A DNA stretch of 15,817 bases. It comes from Streptomyces sp. NRRL F-5727 (GTDB lineage: Bacteria > Actinomycetota > Actinomycetes > Streptomycetales > Streptomycetaceae). The position numbers and the translations under genes are program-made. The notes under the pieces were generated by a model that was given only the letters and a program-made list of their open reading frames with translations, made no database searches and was not told the origin of the DNA. The stretch spans positions 1-15,817 of the forward strand of contig NZ_JOGX01000098.1 of assembly GCF_000719555.1 (NCBI RefSeq), read 5' to 3'. Shown here in pieces: positions 1 to 6,247 of this stretch. Every line of letters starts with the position of its first letter. The stretch's first letter is position 1.

Positions 1-418
1 GCGCTGGGGCGGCGGGCGGCTCGGGGGCGGGCCGCTGGCCGGGGACGCCGGCCGGGGCGGCGGCGACGGGCGCGGCGGGCTCGGCGGCCTGCCACTGCTG
101 TCCGGCGCCGCCGTAGGTGTCATAGGGGTCGTACGCGGGCTGGGCGTAGCCGCCCTGGGCCTGGCCGTGTCCCGGCATGCCGGCGTAGGGGTCGTACGCG
201 GGCTGCTGGGGCGCCTGGGGCTGCTGCGGGGCCTGGGGCTGCTGGGGCTGGGCGTAGGGGTCGTAGCCGTACGTCTGCTGCTGTCCGGCGTACGGGTCGT
301 ACGCGGACTGCTGCGGGGGCTCGGCCTGCTGCTGGTACACCGGCTGCCCGTACGCGTCGTAGCCGATGATCTGCGGCTGCGGGTAGTACGGGTCGTACGG
401 GTTCTGCTGATCGTTCAC
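1..418 (-). CDS. LytR-CpsA-Psr (LCP) family protein, N-terminal cytoplasmic part only
   Basis: Partial gene: it starts with GTG at 418 and runs off the window at base 1, so 139 codons are visible. A GGAGGGG ribosome-binding site lies just before the GTG. The visible protein begins VNDQQNPYDPYYPQPQIIGY and is a low-complexity tail rich in Tyr, Gln, Pro and Ala with repeated YDPY/YDAY motifs, then turns Ala/Pro-rich. No catalytic domain or membrane segment is inside the window. The call rests on this tail, which I recall from Streptomyces LCP proteins, and on the place directly after nadD, where Streptomyces carry an LCP gene (PdtA, SCO2578 in S. coelicolor, reported to attach polydiglycosylphosphate to the spore wall). 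LCP enzymes transfer lipid-linked anionic glycopolymers to peptidoglycan outside the membrane. It lies 24 bp after nadD, probably in the same operon. Another Tyr/Gln-rich membrane protein cannot be excluded. Confidence 0.6.
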   Translation of the reverse strand, partial: MNDQQNPYDPYYPQPQIIGYDAYGQPVYQQQAEPPQQSAYDPYAGQQQTYGYDPYAQPQQPQAPQQPQAPQQPAYDPYAGMPGHGQAQGGYAQPAYDPYDTYGGAGQQWQAAEPAAPVAAAPAGVPGQRPAPEPPAAPA

Positions 419-442
419 CGGTGCCCCTCCCCGGGACTGTGA

Positions 443-1060
443 CTAGCCGCGGTACAGCTGGCGCTTGTCGATGTAGCGGACGACGCCGTCCGGGACGAGA
501 TACCAGACGGGGTCGCCCTCGGCGACCCGTGCGCGGCAGTCGGTGGACGAGATGGCGAGGGCGGGGACCTCGACGAGGGAGACGCCGCCCTCGGGCAGTC
601 CGTCGTCGGTGAGGTCGTGGCCCGGCCGGGTGACGCCGATGAAGTGGGCGAGGGCGAAGAGCTCCTCCGCGTCGCGCCAGGTGAGGATCTGCGAGAGCGC
701 GTCGGCACCGGTGATGAAGAAGAGGTCGGCGTCGCTGTTGAGGGAGCGCAGCTCCCTCAGGGTGTCGATGGTGTAGGTCGCGCCGCCGCGGTCGATGTCG
801 ATGCGGCTGACCGAGAACTGCGGGTTGGAGGCCGTGGCGATGACCGTCATCAGATAGCGGTCCTCGGCGGGCGACACGGCCTTGTGGCTCTTCTGCCACG
901 GCTCGCCGGTCGGTACGAACACCACCTCGTCCAGGTGGAACAGGGCGGCGACCTCGCTGGCCGCCACCAGGTGTCCGTGGTGGATCGGGTCGAACGTCCC
1001 GCCCATCACGCCGAGGCGGCGCTTGCCGCGGCCGCCAGTAGGCACTTCCTGCTCTCCCAT
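443..1060 (-). CDS. nadD: Nicotinate-nucleotide adenylyltransferase (NadD)
   Basis: The 205-aa protein is a cytoplasmic nucleotidyltransferase that joins nicotinate mononucleotide and ATP to give deamido-NAD in NAD synthesis. Near the N-terminus it shows [15 protein letters not shown] (residues 17-31), carrying the GxFDPxHxGH ATP-binding signature, and near the C-terminus ISSTDCR (170-176), the ISSTxxR motif of this superfamily. Length fits the family. I chose the ATG at 1060, giving [10 protein letters not shown], because this N-terminus matches what I recall for Streptomyces NadD. An upstream in-frame GTG at 1081 would add seven residues but has no ribosome-binding site. The ATG also lacks a clear one; a TAGGCT hexamer 8 nt upstream suggests leaderless translation. 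The start lies within a 10-bp inverted repeat (1034-1079). The LCP gene follows 24 bp downstream. Confidence 0.93.
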   Translation of the reverse strand: MGEQEVPTGGRGKRRLGVMGGTFDPIHHGHLVAASEVAALFHLDEVVFVPTGEPWQKSHKAVSPAEDRYLMTVIATASNPQFSVSRIDIDRGGATYTIDTLRELRSLNSDADLFFITGADALSQILTWRDAEELFALAHFIGVTRPGHDLTDDGLPEGGVSLVEVPALAISSTDCRARVAEGDPVWYLVPDGVVRYIDKRQLYRG

Positions 1061-1079
1061 GCGTGCAGAGCCTACTGGC
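1034..1079. promoter_or_regulatory. Inverted repeat bracketing the nadD start codon
   Basis: A perfect 10-bp inverted repeat, gccagtaggc at 1034-1043 and gcctactggc at 1070-1079, encloses a 26-nt loop that holds the nadD ATG (1058-1060). Within the loop the minus strand has a smaller CTCT/AGAG pairing around the same ATG. One arm is in the nadD coding region (codons around Val-Pro-Thr-Gly) and the other just upstream. It could be an mRNA hairpin limiting start access or a binding site for a repressor. The function is inferred. Confidence 0.4.
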
Positions 1080-1083
1080 ACGG
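1069..1083 (-). promoter_or_regulatory. Putative leaderless promoter -10 region of nadD
   Basis: On the minus strand CCGTGCCAGTA runs directly into TAGGCT (1074 to 1069), a TAnnnT-type -10 hexamer ending 8 nt before the ATG at 1060. No ribosome-binding site intervenes. The same 11-mer precedes proA at nearly the same distance. No convincing -35 box is visible, so the call is tentative. Confidence 0.35.
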
Positions 1084-1124
1084 CGGCGGACGCCGGCTCA
1101 GCGGCCTCCCGGTCCGCGTCCGGC

Positions 1125-1289
1125 TCAGCGGTCGCGGTTGAAGCGGGTGGTGATCCAGAGCAGCAGCATCAGCGCGAGGAAGGCGCCACCGCCGGTGACG
1201 TACGGGTTGAGGCTGTCGTGGTTGCCACCGTGCTCGGCGCCCTCGGAAGCAAGCGTGACGAGGTTGGCGGCGGTGCTGTGGAGGCTCAT
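1125..1289 (-). CDS. Small single-pass membrane protein, 54 aa
   Basis: From ATG at 1289 this encodes [20 protein letters not shown] followed by a Gly/His/Asn stretch, one hydrophobic segment at about residues 31-48 and a basic tail RFNRDR. The basic C-terminus predicts the tail in the cytoplasm and the short N-terminal part outside. The reading frame extends upstream to 1367, but I chose the internal ATG because it matches my memory of a small conserved Streptomyces protein next to nadD and because the upstream part has no similar character. The ribosome-binding site is weak (GAAG directly before the ATG). It sits between another small membrane protein and nadD (64 bp to the nadD start). Function is unknown, and I recognise no domain. 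Confidence 0.65.
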   Translation of the reverse strand: MSLHSTAANLVTLASEGAEHGGNHDSLNPYVTGGGAFLALMLLLWITTRFNRDR

Positions 1290-1373
1290 CTTCGGCAGAC
1301 CTATCAGATCGGGGGTGGGAGCGGAGACTTCGCGCACATCGTATGCGGGCGGTCGCGGCTCTCTCACGCCGAC

Positions 1374-1616
1374 TCAGGCGTTGGCGTCCTCGGCGTCCCC
1401 GGACGCCCCTCGGGCGGAGGTGTCGGCGGACCGGGTCTCGGCCGTCGTCTCGTCCGTCGTCTCGTCGCCTCCGTAGCCGCGGAGCAGAAACCAGGCGAGG
1501 AGGGCGCCGCCGACCAGGGAGACCAGCAGGACGATGCGGAGCGTGTCGCCCGGTCCCTGCTGAGCCGCCGCGGCGATGCCGGTGAGGGCGGCGGTGGCTG
1601 CGGCGATGTCCGGCAT
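1374..1616 (-). CDS. Small single-pass membrane protein, 80 aa, acidic tail
   Basis: The protein starts MPDIAAATAALTGIAAAAQQ, has one membrane segment at about residues 27-46 (IVLLVSLVGGALLAWFLL) and ends in a hydrophilic, Asp/Glu/Thr/Ala-rich tail (residues 51-80). I chose the ATG at 1616 because a GGGAG ribosome-binding site lies 9 nt upstream. A longer in-frame start near 1688 would force translation through the two DnaA-box-like repeats and is unlikely. It is divergent from the M48 peptidase gene and is followed 84 bp later by the 54-aa membrane protein and then nadD. No known domain is recognised. The tail could be a periplasmic or cytoplasmic interaction segment; topology is not clear from charge. 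Confidence 0.65.
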   Translation of the reverse strand: MPDIAAATAALTGIAAAAQQGPGDTLRIVLLVSLVGGALLAWFLLRGYGGDETTDETTAETRSADTSARGASGDAEDANA

Positions 1617-1647
1617 GCGGTCGTGCTCCCTTGTTCCACGGGGTTCT

Positions 1648-1674
1648 TTGTCCACAGGGCCCGAGTTGTCCACA
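1648..1674 (+). promoter_or_regulatory. Two tandem DnaA-box sequences (TTGTCCACA)
   Basis: TTGTCCACA occurs at 1648-1656 and 1666-1674, same orientation, start to start 18 bp. This 9-mer equals the preferred Streptomyces DnaA box as I know it. A third degenerate copy, ttgttccacg, lies at 1631-1640. They lie in the divergent spacer between the 80-aa membrane protein gene and the M48 peptidase gene. In this AT-poor DNA two exact copies within 27 bp are not expected by chance. There are no oriC-type genes nearby, so this would be an orphan DnaA site. Confidence 0.55.
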
Positions 1675-1703
1675 GGCTCTCCGCCCACGGTAGCGCCCTC
1701 GCC

Positions 1704-1741
1704 TAGGGTGGGGCGTGTCAGGGGGACGAGTACCGACTCGT
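1704..1741 (+). promoter_or_regulatory. Putative promoter and inverted repeat upstream of the M48 peptidase gene
   Basis: TAGGGT at 1704-1709 resembles an actinobacterial -10 box, but no good -35 is seen. Downstream is a perfect 6-4-6 inverted repeat (ACGAGT 1726-1731, ACTCGT 1736-1741), which would fall in the 5' leader, just before the GGGGG ribosome-binding site. It could be an operator or a leader hairpin. Low certainty. Confidence 0.3.
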
Positions 1742-1762
1742 ACGGATGGACAGGGGGCGTTC

Positions 1763-2911
1763 ATGACCGACAACCACGGCGGGAACCAGCAGGGAAGCGC
1801 GCCGAGCAGGCAGCGCAAGCGGTTCCCCGGTATCTCCTCGCGGGCCTACGAGCACCCGGCGGACCGGTCGGCGCTGGTGGCGCTGCGGAAGCTGAGCGGT
1901 TTCGACACGGTGTTCAAGGCACTCAGCGGACTGCTGCCGGAGCGCAGTCTGCGGCTTCTCTACCTCTCGGACTCCGTCCGGGTGAGCGACGCGCAGTTCT
2001 CGCACCTCAACGACATGCTGCGGGACGCCTGTTACATCCTCGACCTGGACAAGGTCCCGCCGATGTACGTCACGCAGAACCCGGTGCCGAACGCGATGTG
2101 CGTGGGCCTGGACGAGCCGGTGATCGTGCTGACCACGGGGCTCGTCGAGCTGCTCGACGAGGAGGAGATGCGGGCGGTCATCGGCCACGAGGTCGGGCAC
2201 GCCCTGTCGGGGCACGCGGTGTACCGGACGGTGCTGCTCTTCCTGACGAACGTGGCGCTGAAGGTCGCGTGGATCCCGCTGGGCAACGTGGCGGTGATGG
2301 CCATCGTGACCGCGCTGCGCGAGTGGTTCCGCAAGTCGGAGCTGTCCGCCGACCGGGCGGGGCTGCTGGTGGGGCAGGACCTGCGGGCGTCGATGCGGGG
2401 CCTGATGAAGATCGCCGGCGGCAACCATCTGCACGAGATGAACGTGGACGCGTTCCTCGCCCAGGCGGACGAGTACGAGAAGGCCGGTGACCTGCGGGAC
2501 TCGGTCCTGAAGATCCTCAACGTGCTGCCGCGCTCGCACCCGTTCACCACCGTGCGGGCGGCCGAGCTGAAGAAGTGGTCGGAGAGCCGCGACTACCAGC
2601 GGCTGATGGACGGCCACTACCCGAAGCGCTCGGAGGACAAGGACACCTCGGTCACGGACTCCTTCCGGGAGTCGGCCGGTCACTACGCGCAGACCGTGCG
2701 GGAGAGCAAGGATCCGCTGGTCAAGCTCGTCGGGGACATAGCCGGCGGGGCCGGGGAGCTCGCGGGCGACCTGGGCGGACGGCTGCGGACGGTGTTCGGC
2801 GGCGGCGCCCCGAAGGAGCCGGGCAAGGAGCCGGGCAAGGACTCGGGCCAGGACTCGGGCCAGGACTCGGGCGGGGACTCCTCCGCCAAGGACACGGGCG
2901 CCGGGGAGTAG
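1763..2911 (+). CDS. M48-family zinc metallopeptidase (HtpX/Ste24-like)
   Basis: The 382-aa protein carries the zinc-metallopeptidase motif HEVGH at residues 142-146 (two His ligands plus catalytic Glu). The probable third ligand is Glu193 in SELSADRAG, the ExxxD-type motif of M48 enzymes. A hydrophobic stretch at about 155-185 between the two motifs suggests membrane association. The N-terminal 20 residues and the C-terminal 35 are hydrophilic; the C-terminus is built of KEPG/KDSG/QDSG tetrapeptides. I chose ATG 1763 (MTDNHGGNQQ) for its GGGGG ribosome-binding site; an upstream start at 1715 would add 16 residues without support. M48 proteases usually clip or clear membrane and envelope proteins; the substrate here is unknown. 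It is the only plus-strand gene in the left half and converges on the next gene, leaving 7 bp. Confidence 0.88.
   Translation: MTDNHGGNQQGSAPSRQRKRFPGISSRAYEHPADRSALVALRKLSGFDTVFKALSGLLPERSLRLLYLSDSVRVSDAQFSHLNDMLRDACYILDLDKVPPMYVTQNPVPNAMCVGLDEPVIVLTTGLVELLDEEEMRAVIGHEVGHALSGHAVYRTVLLFLTNVALKVAWIPLGNVAVMAIVTALREWFRKSELSADRAGLLVGQDLRASMRGLMKIAGGNHLHEMNVDAFLAQADEYEKAGDLRDSVLKILNVLPRSHPFTTVRAAELKKWSESRDYQRLMDGHYPKRSEDKDTSVTDSFRESAGHYAQTVRESKDPLVKLVGDIAGGAGELAGDLGGRLRTVFGGGAPKEPGKEPGKDSGQDSGQDSGGDSSAKDTGAGE
2813..2872 (+). repeat. 12-bp tandem repeat in the peptidase 3' end (five copies)
   Basis: Five 12-bp units run head to tail: aaggagccgggc twice, aaggactcgggc once, caggactcgggc twice. They encode KEPG KEPG KDSG QDSG QDSG, a charged, flexible C-terminal tail. 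The low divergence suggests recent slippage, so copy number may vary between strains. Confidence 0.8.
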
Positions 2912-2918
2912 CCGGGCG

Positions 2919-3998
2919 TCAGGGCCTGGGCTGGGCGGCCGGGGCGAGGGCTCCGCAGAGCGCGGGGGCCGTGGGCCGGTCGGTGGCGTAGGGGTCGGTG
3001 AGGGCCGGTCCGGCCTTCGCCGGGACCTCGGCTCCGGCCAGCAGCGGCCTGAGCTCGCCTCCGGTGTCGGCGCCGCACGCCTGCGGCCCGGCCTCGACGG
3101 TGCTGACCAGCAGCTCGGCGCGGTGCATGCGCAGGTCCTCGCGGTCGAAGCGGAAGTGCAGGGTGCGGTGGACCGTGAAGAGGGAGGCGGCGGCGTCGGT
3201 GCCCGGGCCCTGGACGGCGGGGCGCAGCGCGTAGGTGAAGGTGTGGTCGGCGGTGACGTCGAGGGTGTCCGCGGTGGTCTCGGCGAAGCGCAGGGTGCCC
3301 TGGACGCGGGGCGCGGGCTCGGCCACGGTGACCTGCCGGGGGTCGAAGCGGACCACCCAGGCGGCGACGGCGTGCCGGCCGTCGTCGGCGGGTGCGGAGA
3401 CGCTGCGGTCGAACTGGGCCAGCTGGTCGGGGTCGAGCAGCAGGCGGGCGGGCCGGACGGTCTGGCCCGCGAGGACGTCGGGCTCCAGGGAGGAGGCGAC
3501 GAGGTAGTCCTTGGCGATGCTGAGGGCGGTGACGACCTGGCCCTCGGAGAAGTGGGTGGTGCGGGCGGCGACGGGGAGGTTGATGCCGGCGGCGCCGGTG
3601 CGGTACTCGGCGGCGGGGCTGCGGGCGAGGAGCCGGGCGGGGTCTCCGCCGGGGACGGGGCCCTGGGGGGCGAGCGGGACGACGGTGGTACGGAGCGGCT
3701 CGGCGCGCTGGTCGGGTGGGGGCTGGTAGGGGTTGCGCAGGCCGAGATAGACGGCCGTGCCGAAGGCGAGGAGGATCAGCAGGGCCAGGAGGAGGGCCTG
3801 GCCGGAGCCGTGGCGGCCGATGGGGCCGGGGCGGTTGCGGACGGCGAGCGCGTGCTCGCCCATTCGTTCCCGGGCGGAGTACTCCTGGAGGTGGGCAGCG
3901 CGGACGAACGCCTCGTCGAAGACGACGGATCGGTACTCGTCCTCACCGCCGGGGAGTCCCTCGGGAGTCCCCTCAGGCGGGTCGCCACGCCCTGCCAT
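2919..3998 (-). CDS. Single-pass membrane protein with large extracytoplasmic domain, 359 aa (SCO2583-like)
   Basis: Residues 1-65 form a hydrophilic cytoplasmic part with the motif SVVFDEAFVRAA (24-35) followed by EYSARERM. A membrane segment spans about 67-87, and residues 90-359 should lie outside. The outer part opens with a Pro-rich linker and has alternating strand-like sequence from about 140 to 305 with two cysteines (308 and 348) that could form a disulfide. I recognise no enzymatic motif. The start at ATG 3998 has a GAAGG ribosome-binding site. The next gene upstream encodes a shorter protein with the same FDExFVRAA motif, so the two probably act together. From gene order this corresponds to S. 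coelicolor SCO2583, annotated there, as far as I recall, only as a membrane protein. The stop lies 7 bp from the convergent M48 gene with no terminator between. Confidence 0.75.
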   Translation of the reverse strand: MAGRGDPPEGTPEGLPGGEDEYRSVVFDEAFVRAAHLQEYSARERMGEHALAVRNRPGPIGRHGSGQALLLALLILLAFGTAVYLGLRNPYQPPPDQRAEPLRTTVVPLAPQGPVPGGDPARLLARSPAAEYRTGAAGINLPVAARTTHFSEGQVVTALSIAKDYLVASSLEPDVLAGQTVRPARLLLDPDQLAQFDRSVSAPADDGRHAVAAWVVRFDPRQVTVAEPAPRVQGTLRFAETTADTLDVTADHTFTYALRPAVQGPGTDAAASLFTVHRTLHFRFDREDLRMHRAELLVSTVEAGPQACGADTGGELRPLLAGAEVPAKAGPALTDPYATDRPTAPALCGALAPAAQPRP

Positions 3999-4081
3999 AC
4001 CTTCAGGGTAGGTCGGCGGGGGCTTCGGTAAACGCCCAGGTACACGACAAGTTCGGAAGTTTTCCGCCGTCGGAGTGGCGG

Positions 4082-4097
4082 CCGGACGGCCGTCCGG
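4082..4097. terminator. Palindrome just after the 214-aa membrane protein gene, possible terminator
   Basis: ccggacggccgtccgg is a perfect 16-bp palindrome starting 6 nt past the stop codon at 4104. Its RNA could form a 6-bp stem with a 4-nt loop on either strand. A second weak hairpin (CCGCC/GGCGG) follows before AAAA on the minus strand. It may separate this gene from the 359-aa one or may only pause transcription. Confidence 0.35.
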
Positions 4098-4103
4098 GTG
4101 GTG

Positions 4104-4748
4104 TCAGGGTGTGCGGGGGGCGGCGGAGGCCGCGGGGGGCGTCCGGTCGGCGCTCGCCGGGTGGCCGGCGGCCGGCGGGGCGGCCGCGGTGGCCGGGGTG
4201 CCGGTGAGGACCGGTACCGGGGGCGCGGCGGCCGGGGAGGCGGCCGGCGGGGCCGGGTTGGGCTGGTCGACGCCGGTGGAGGCCGGCGGGACCTGGTCCT
4301 GCCGGTTGGCGGCGGCGCCGCGGTAGACGGCGGTGAAGGCGAGGGCCACCATGCCGATGCCCATCAGGAGGGCGAGGAGCCAGGCGACGGGCCGGTGCCA
4401 GCGGGCGCTGCTCCGGTAGGGGCGGAGGGCGCCGCCGTGGCGGCCGTAGGGGCTGGCGTCGTCGCCGATGTCGTCGGGCTCGTAGGTGAGGCCGACGGGG
4501 TCGCGGCCGTCGTCGTAGAGGTCGTCGTCGCCCGCGGCGCGGAGGGCGCGGGCGCGGGCCGATTCGGCGTCGGCGCGGGCTTGGGCGGCGGCGAGGAGGC
4601 GTTCGACGGCCGTCGGCTCGTGGACGGCGGCGGCCCTGACGAACTCCTCGTCGAAGACCACGTCCCAGTGGCCCTCGGCGGCGCCTCCGCGCTCGTCGTC
4701 GGGCTCCCAGCCGTTCGGGGACGGCCTGCCCCCCACGTCGTCCGGCAC
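4104..4748 (-). CDS. Single-pass membrane protein with FDExFVRAA motif, 214 aa (SCO2584-like)
   Basis: The protein has a long acidic cytoplasmic N-terminus with DVVFDEEFVRAA at residues 29-40, an Ala/Arg-rich helix (about 45-72), an acidic linker, a membrane segment at about 120-142 and a short Pro/Ala-rich outer tail (145-214). It shares the VVFDExFVRAA block with the 359-aa neighbour but lacks that protein's large outer domain. Start: GTG at 4748; no ribosome-binding site is present, but TACTCT ends 6 nt upstream, which suits a leaderless start. From gene order it matches S. coelicolor SCO2584, which I recall (unverified) as an interaction partner in the spore-wall synthesis complex. No enzyme motif is seen; a scaffold or localisation role is a guess. 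Confidence 0.7.
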   Translation of the reverse strand: MPDDVGGRPSPNGWEPDDERGGAAEGHWDVVFDEEFVRAAAVHEPTAVERLLAAAQARADAESARARALRAAGDDDLYDDGRDPVGLTYEPDDIGDDASPYGRHGGALRPYRSSARWHRPVAWLLALLMGIGMVALAFTAVYRGAAANRQDQVPPASTGVDQPNPAPPAASPAAAPPVPVLTGTPATAAAPPAAGHPASADRTPPAASAAPRTP

Positions 4749-4765
4749 GGTCTCAGAGTAGACCG
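4748..4765 (-). promoter_or_regulatory. Putative leaderless promoter within an inverted repeat at the 214-aa gene start
   Basis: On the minus strand CGGTCT ACTCTG AGACCG is a perfect 6-6-6 inverted repeat whose last G is the first base of the GTG start codon. The hexamer TACTCT (4760 to 4755) inside it fits a TAnnnT -10 box ending 6 nt before the start. If so, the mRNA would begin at or beside the start codon, and the repeat could be an operator covering the promoter. Confidence 0.35.
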
Positions 4766-4780
4766 GGGATGTGGTTTTGG

Positions 4781-4806
4781 GCAGGGAGAGTGCGAAGTCT
4801 CCCCGC
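4781..4806 (-). terminator. Probable intrinsic terminator of proA
   Basis: In the minus-strand RNA, GCGGGGAGA pairs with UCUCCCUGC over nine pairs including one G-U, with an 8-nt loop (4790-4797). The stem starts 30 bp past the proA stop. The G-U pair works only in the minus-strand transcript; the plus strand would have an A/C mismatch. There is no U-tract, which is common in actinobacteria. Confidence 0.55.
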
Positions 4807-4836
4807 CCGTACCGAAAGGAGGTGTGCGAGGTGGTG

Positions 4837-6120
4837 TTACCGGATGTGACCGTCGCCGGTCACGATGTACTTGGTGGAGGTGAGCTCCGGAAGGCCCATG
4901 GGGCCGCGGGCGTGGAGCTTCTGGGTGGAGATGCCGATCTCCGCGCCGAAGCCGAACTGTCCGCCGTCCGTGAAGCGGGTGGAGGCGTTCACGGCCACCG
5001 TGGTGGAGTCGACCAGCTGGGTGAAGCGGCGGGCCGCGGCCTGCGAGGTGGTGACGATGGCCTCGGTGTGGCCGGAGGTCCACATGCGGATGTGCTCGAC
5101 GGCCTTGTCGAGGGAGTCGACGACGGCGGCGGCGATGTCGTGGGAGAGGTACTCGGTCTCCCAGTCCTCGGGGGTGGCCGGGACGACGGTGGCCTTGGTG
5201 CCCTCGGTGTGGGCGAGGACCCGCTCGTCGGCGTGGACGGTGACGCCGGCCTCGGCCAGCGCGTCGAGCGCGCGGGGCAGGAAGGCGGCGGCGATGTCCT
5301 GGTGGACCAGGAGGGTCTCGGCGGCGTTGCAGACGCTGACCCGCTGGGCCTTGGAGTTGATCAGGATGTCGACGGCCATGTCGAGGTCGGCCGCGGCGTC
5401 GACGTAGACGTGGCAGTTGCCGGTGCCGGTCTCGATGACCGGGACGGTGGACTCCTCGACGACCGTCTTGATCAGGGAGGCGCCGCCGCGCGGGATGAGG
5501 ACGTCGACGAGGCCGCGGGCGCGCATCAGCTCGCGGACGGAGTCGCGGGACTCGCCGGGGACGAGCTGGATGGCGTCGGCGGGCAGCCCGGCGCCGCCGA
5601 CGGCGTCGCGGAGGACGGTGACGAGGGCGGTGTTGGAGGCGTAGGCGGAGGAGGAGCCACGGAGCAGGACGGCGTTGCCGGCCTTGAGGCAGAGGGCGGC
5701 GGCGTCCACGGTGACGTTGGGCCGGGCCTCGTAGATGATGCCGACGACGCCGAGGGGGACGCGGACCTGGCGGAGGTCGAGGCCGTTGGGGAGGGTCGAG
5801 CCGCGGACGACCTCGCCGACCGGGTCGGGCAGGGCGGCGACGTGGCGGACGTCGGCGGCGATGGCGCGGACCCGCTCGGGGGTGAGGGTGAGCCGGTCGA
5901 TGATCGACTCGCTGGTGCCGGCCTCGCGGGCCTTGGCGATGTCCTCGGCGTTCGCCTCGACGATCTCCGCGGTGCGGACTTCGAGGGCGTCCGCGATGGC
6001 GAGGAGGGCGTCGTCCTTGGCCGAGCGCGGCAGTGGCGCGATCTGTGCGGCGGCGCCACGGGCCCGGTAGGCGGCCCGGGTGACCGGGGAGAGGTTGTCG
6101 AGGGGCGTGAGCGAGGTCAT
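4837..6120 (-). CDS. proA: Gamma-glutamyl phosphate reductase (ProA)
   Basis: The 427-aa cytoplasmic enzyme reduces gamma-glutamyl phosphate with NADPH to glutamate semialdehyde, the second step of proline synthesis. It is a full-length aldehyde-dehydrogenase-superfamily protein. It shows [20 protein letters not shown] (121-140), the catalytic cysteine in [12 protein letters not shown] (Cys264) and the ProA signature around [18 protein letters not shown] (about 338-355). It starts at ATG 6120 and ends with TAA at 4837. No ribosome-binding site precedes the ATG, but TACCCT ends 6 nt upstream, so it may be leaderless with its own promoter. ProB, the kinase that makes its substrate, lies upstream on the same strand with one unknown gene between them. 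A hairpin terminator follows the stop. Confidence 0.97.
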   Translation of the reverse strand: MTSLTPLDNLSPVTRAAYRARGAAAQIAPLPRSAKDDALLAIADALEVRTAEIVEANAEDIAKAREAGTSESIIDRLTLTPERVRAIAADVRHVAALPDPVGEVVRGSTLPNGLDLRQVRVPLGVVGIIYEARPNVTVDAAALCLKAGNAVLLRGSSSAYASNTALVTVLRDAVGGAGLPADAIQLVPGESRDSVRELMRARGLVDVLIPRGGASLIKTVVEESTVPVIETGTGNCHVYVDAAADLDMAVDILINSKAQRVSVCNAAETLLVHQDIAAAFLPRALDALAEAGVTVHADERVLAHTEGTKATVVPATPEDWETEYLSHDIAAAVVDSLDKAVEHIRMWTSGHTEAIVTTSQAAARRFTQLVDSTTVAVNASTRFTDGGQFGFGAEIGISTQKLHARGPMGLPELTSTKYIVTGDGHIR

Positions 6121-6126
6121 GCCCGC

Positions 6127-6141
6127 AGGGTACTGGCACGG
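6127..6141 (-). promoter_or_regulatory. Putative leaderless promoter -10 region of proA
   Basis: On the minus strand CCGTGCCAGTA leads into TACCCT (6132 to 6127), ending 6 nt before the proA ATG. The 11-mer is identical to the one ahead of nadD. No clear -35 is seen. Confidence 0.35.
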
Positions 6142-6163
6142 GCGGGTGGACCCGGCACGTACG

Positions 6164-6196
6164 ACGGGCGCATCCCGCAGTGCGAGACGCGCCCGT
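6164..6196. terminator. Weak hairpin in the spacer between the 168-aa gene and proA
   Basis: acgggcgc at 6164-6171 pairs with gcgcccgt at 6189-6196, an 8-bp GC-rich stem with a 17-nt loop, in the 127-bp spacer. It could end or attenuate transcription coming from the upstream 168-aa gene. The long loop makes it doubtful. Confidence 0.25.
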
Positions 6197-6247
6197 GTCG
6201 GTGCGCGGACGGCGGCTGCCCGGTCCGTGGCCCGGGACCCCGGCCGG

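Noticed and set aside
1..418. Repeated tacgacccctac-like units as a CRISPR or tandem DNA repeat
   Set aside because: They are codon-level repeats of YDPY in a coding frame with irregular spacing and diverged bases.
412..419. GTTCACC at the LCP gene start as a PHO box
   Set aside because: Only a single half-unit on the plus strand, overlapping the start codon; no second repeat at 11 bp.
4054..4066. Inverted repeat cggaa-gtt-ttccg upstream of the 359-aa gene
   Set aside because: Too short to separate from chance; no known operator recognised and no promoter clearly overlaps it.
4364..6139. Minus-strand frame of 591 codons over proA
   Set aside because: It is a frame-shifted shadow of proA and the 214-aa gene, rich in Arg/Pro, without motifs.
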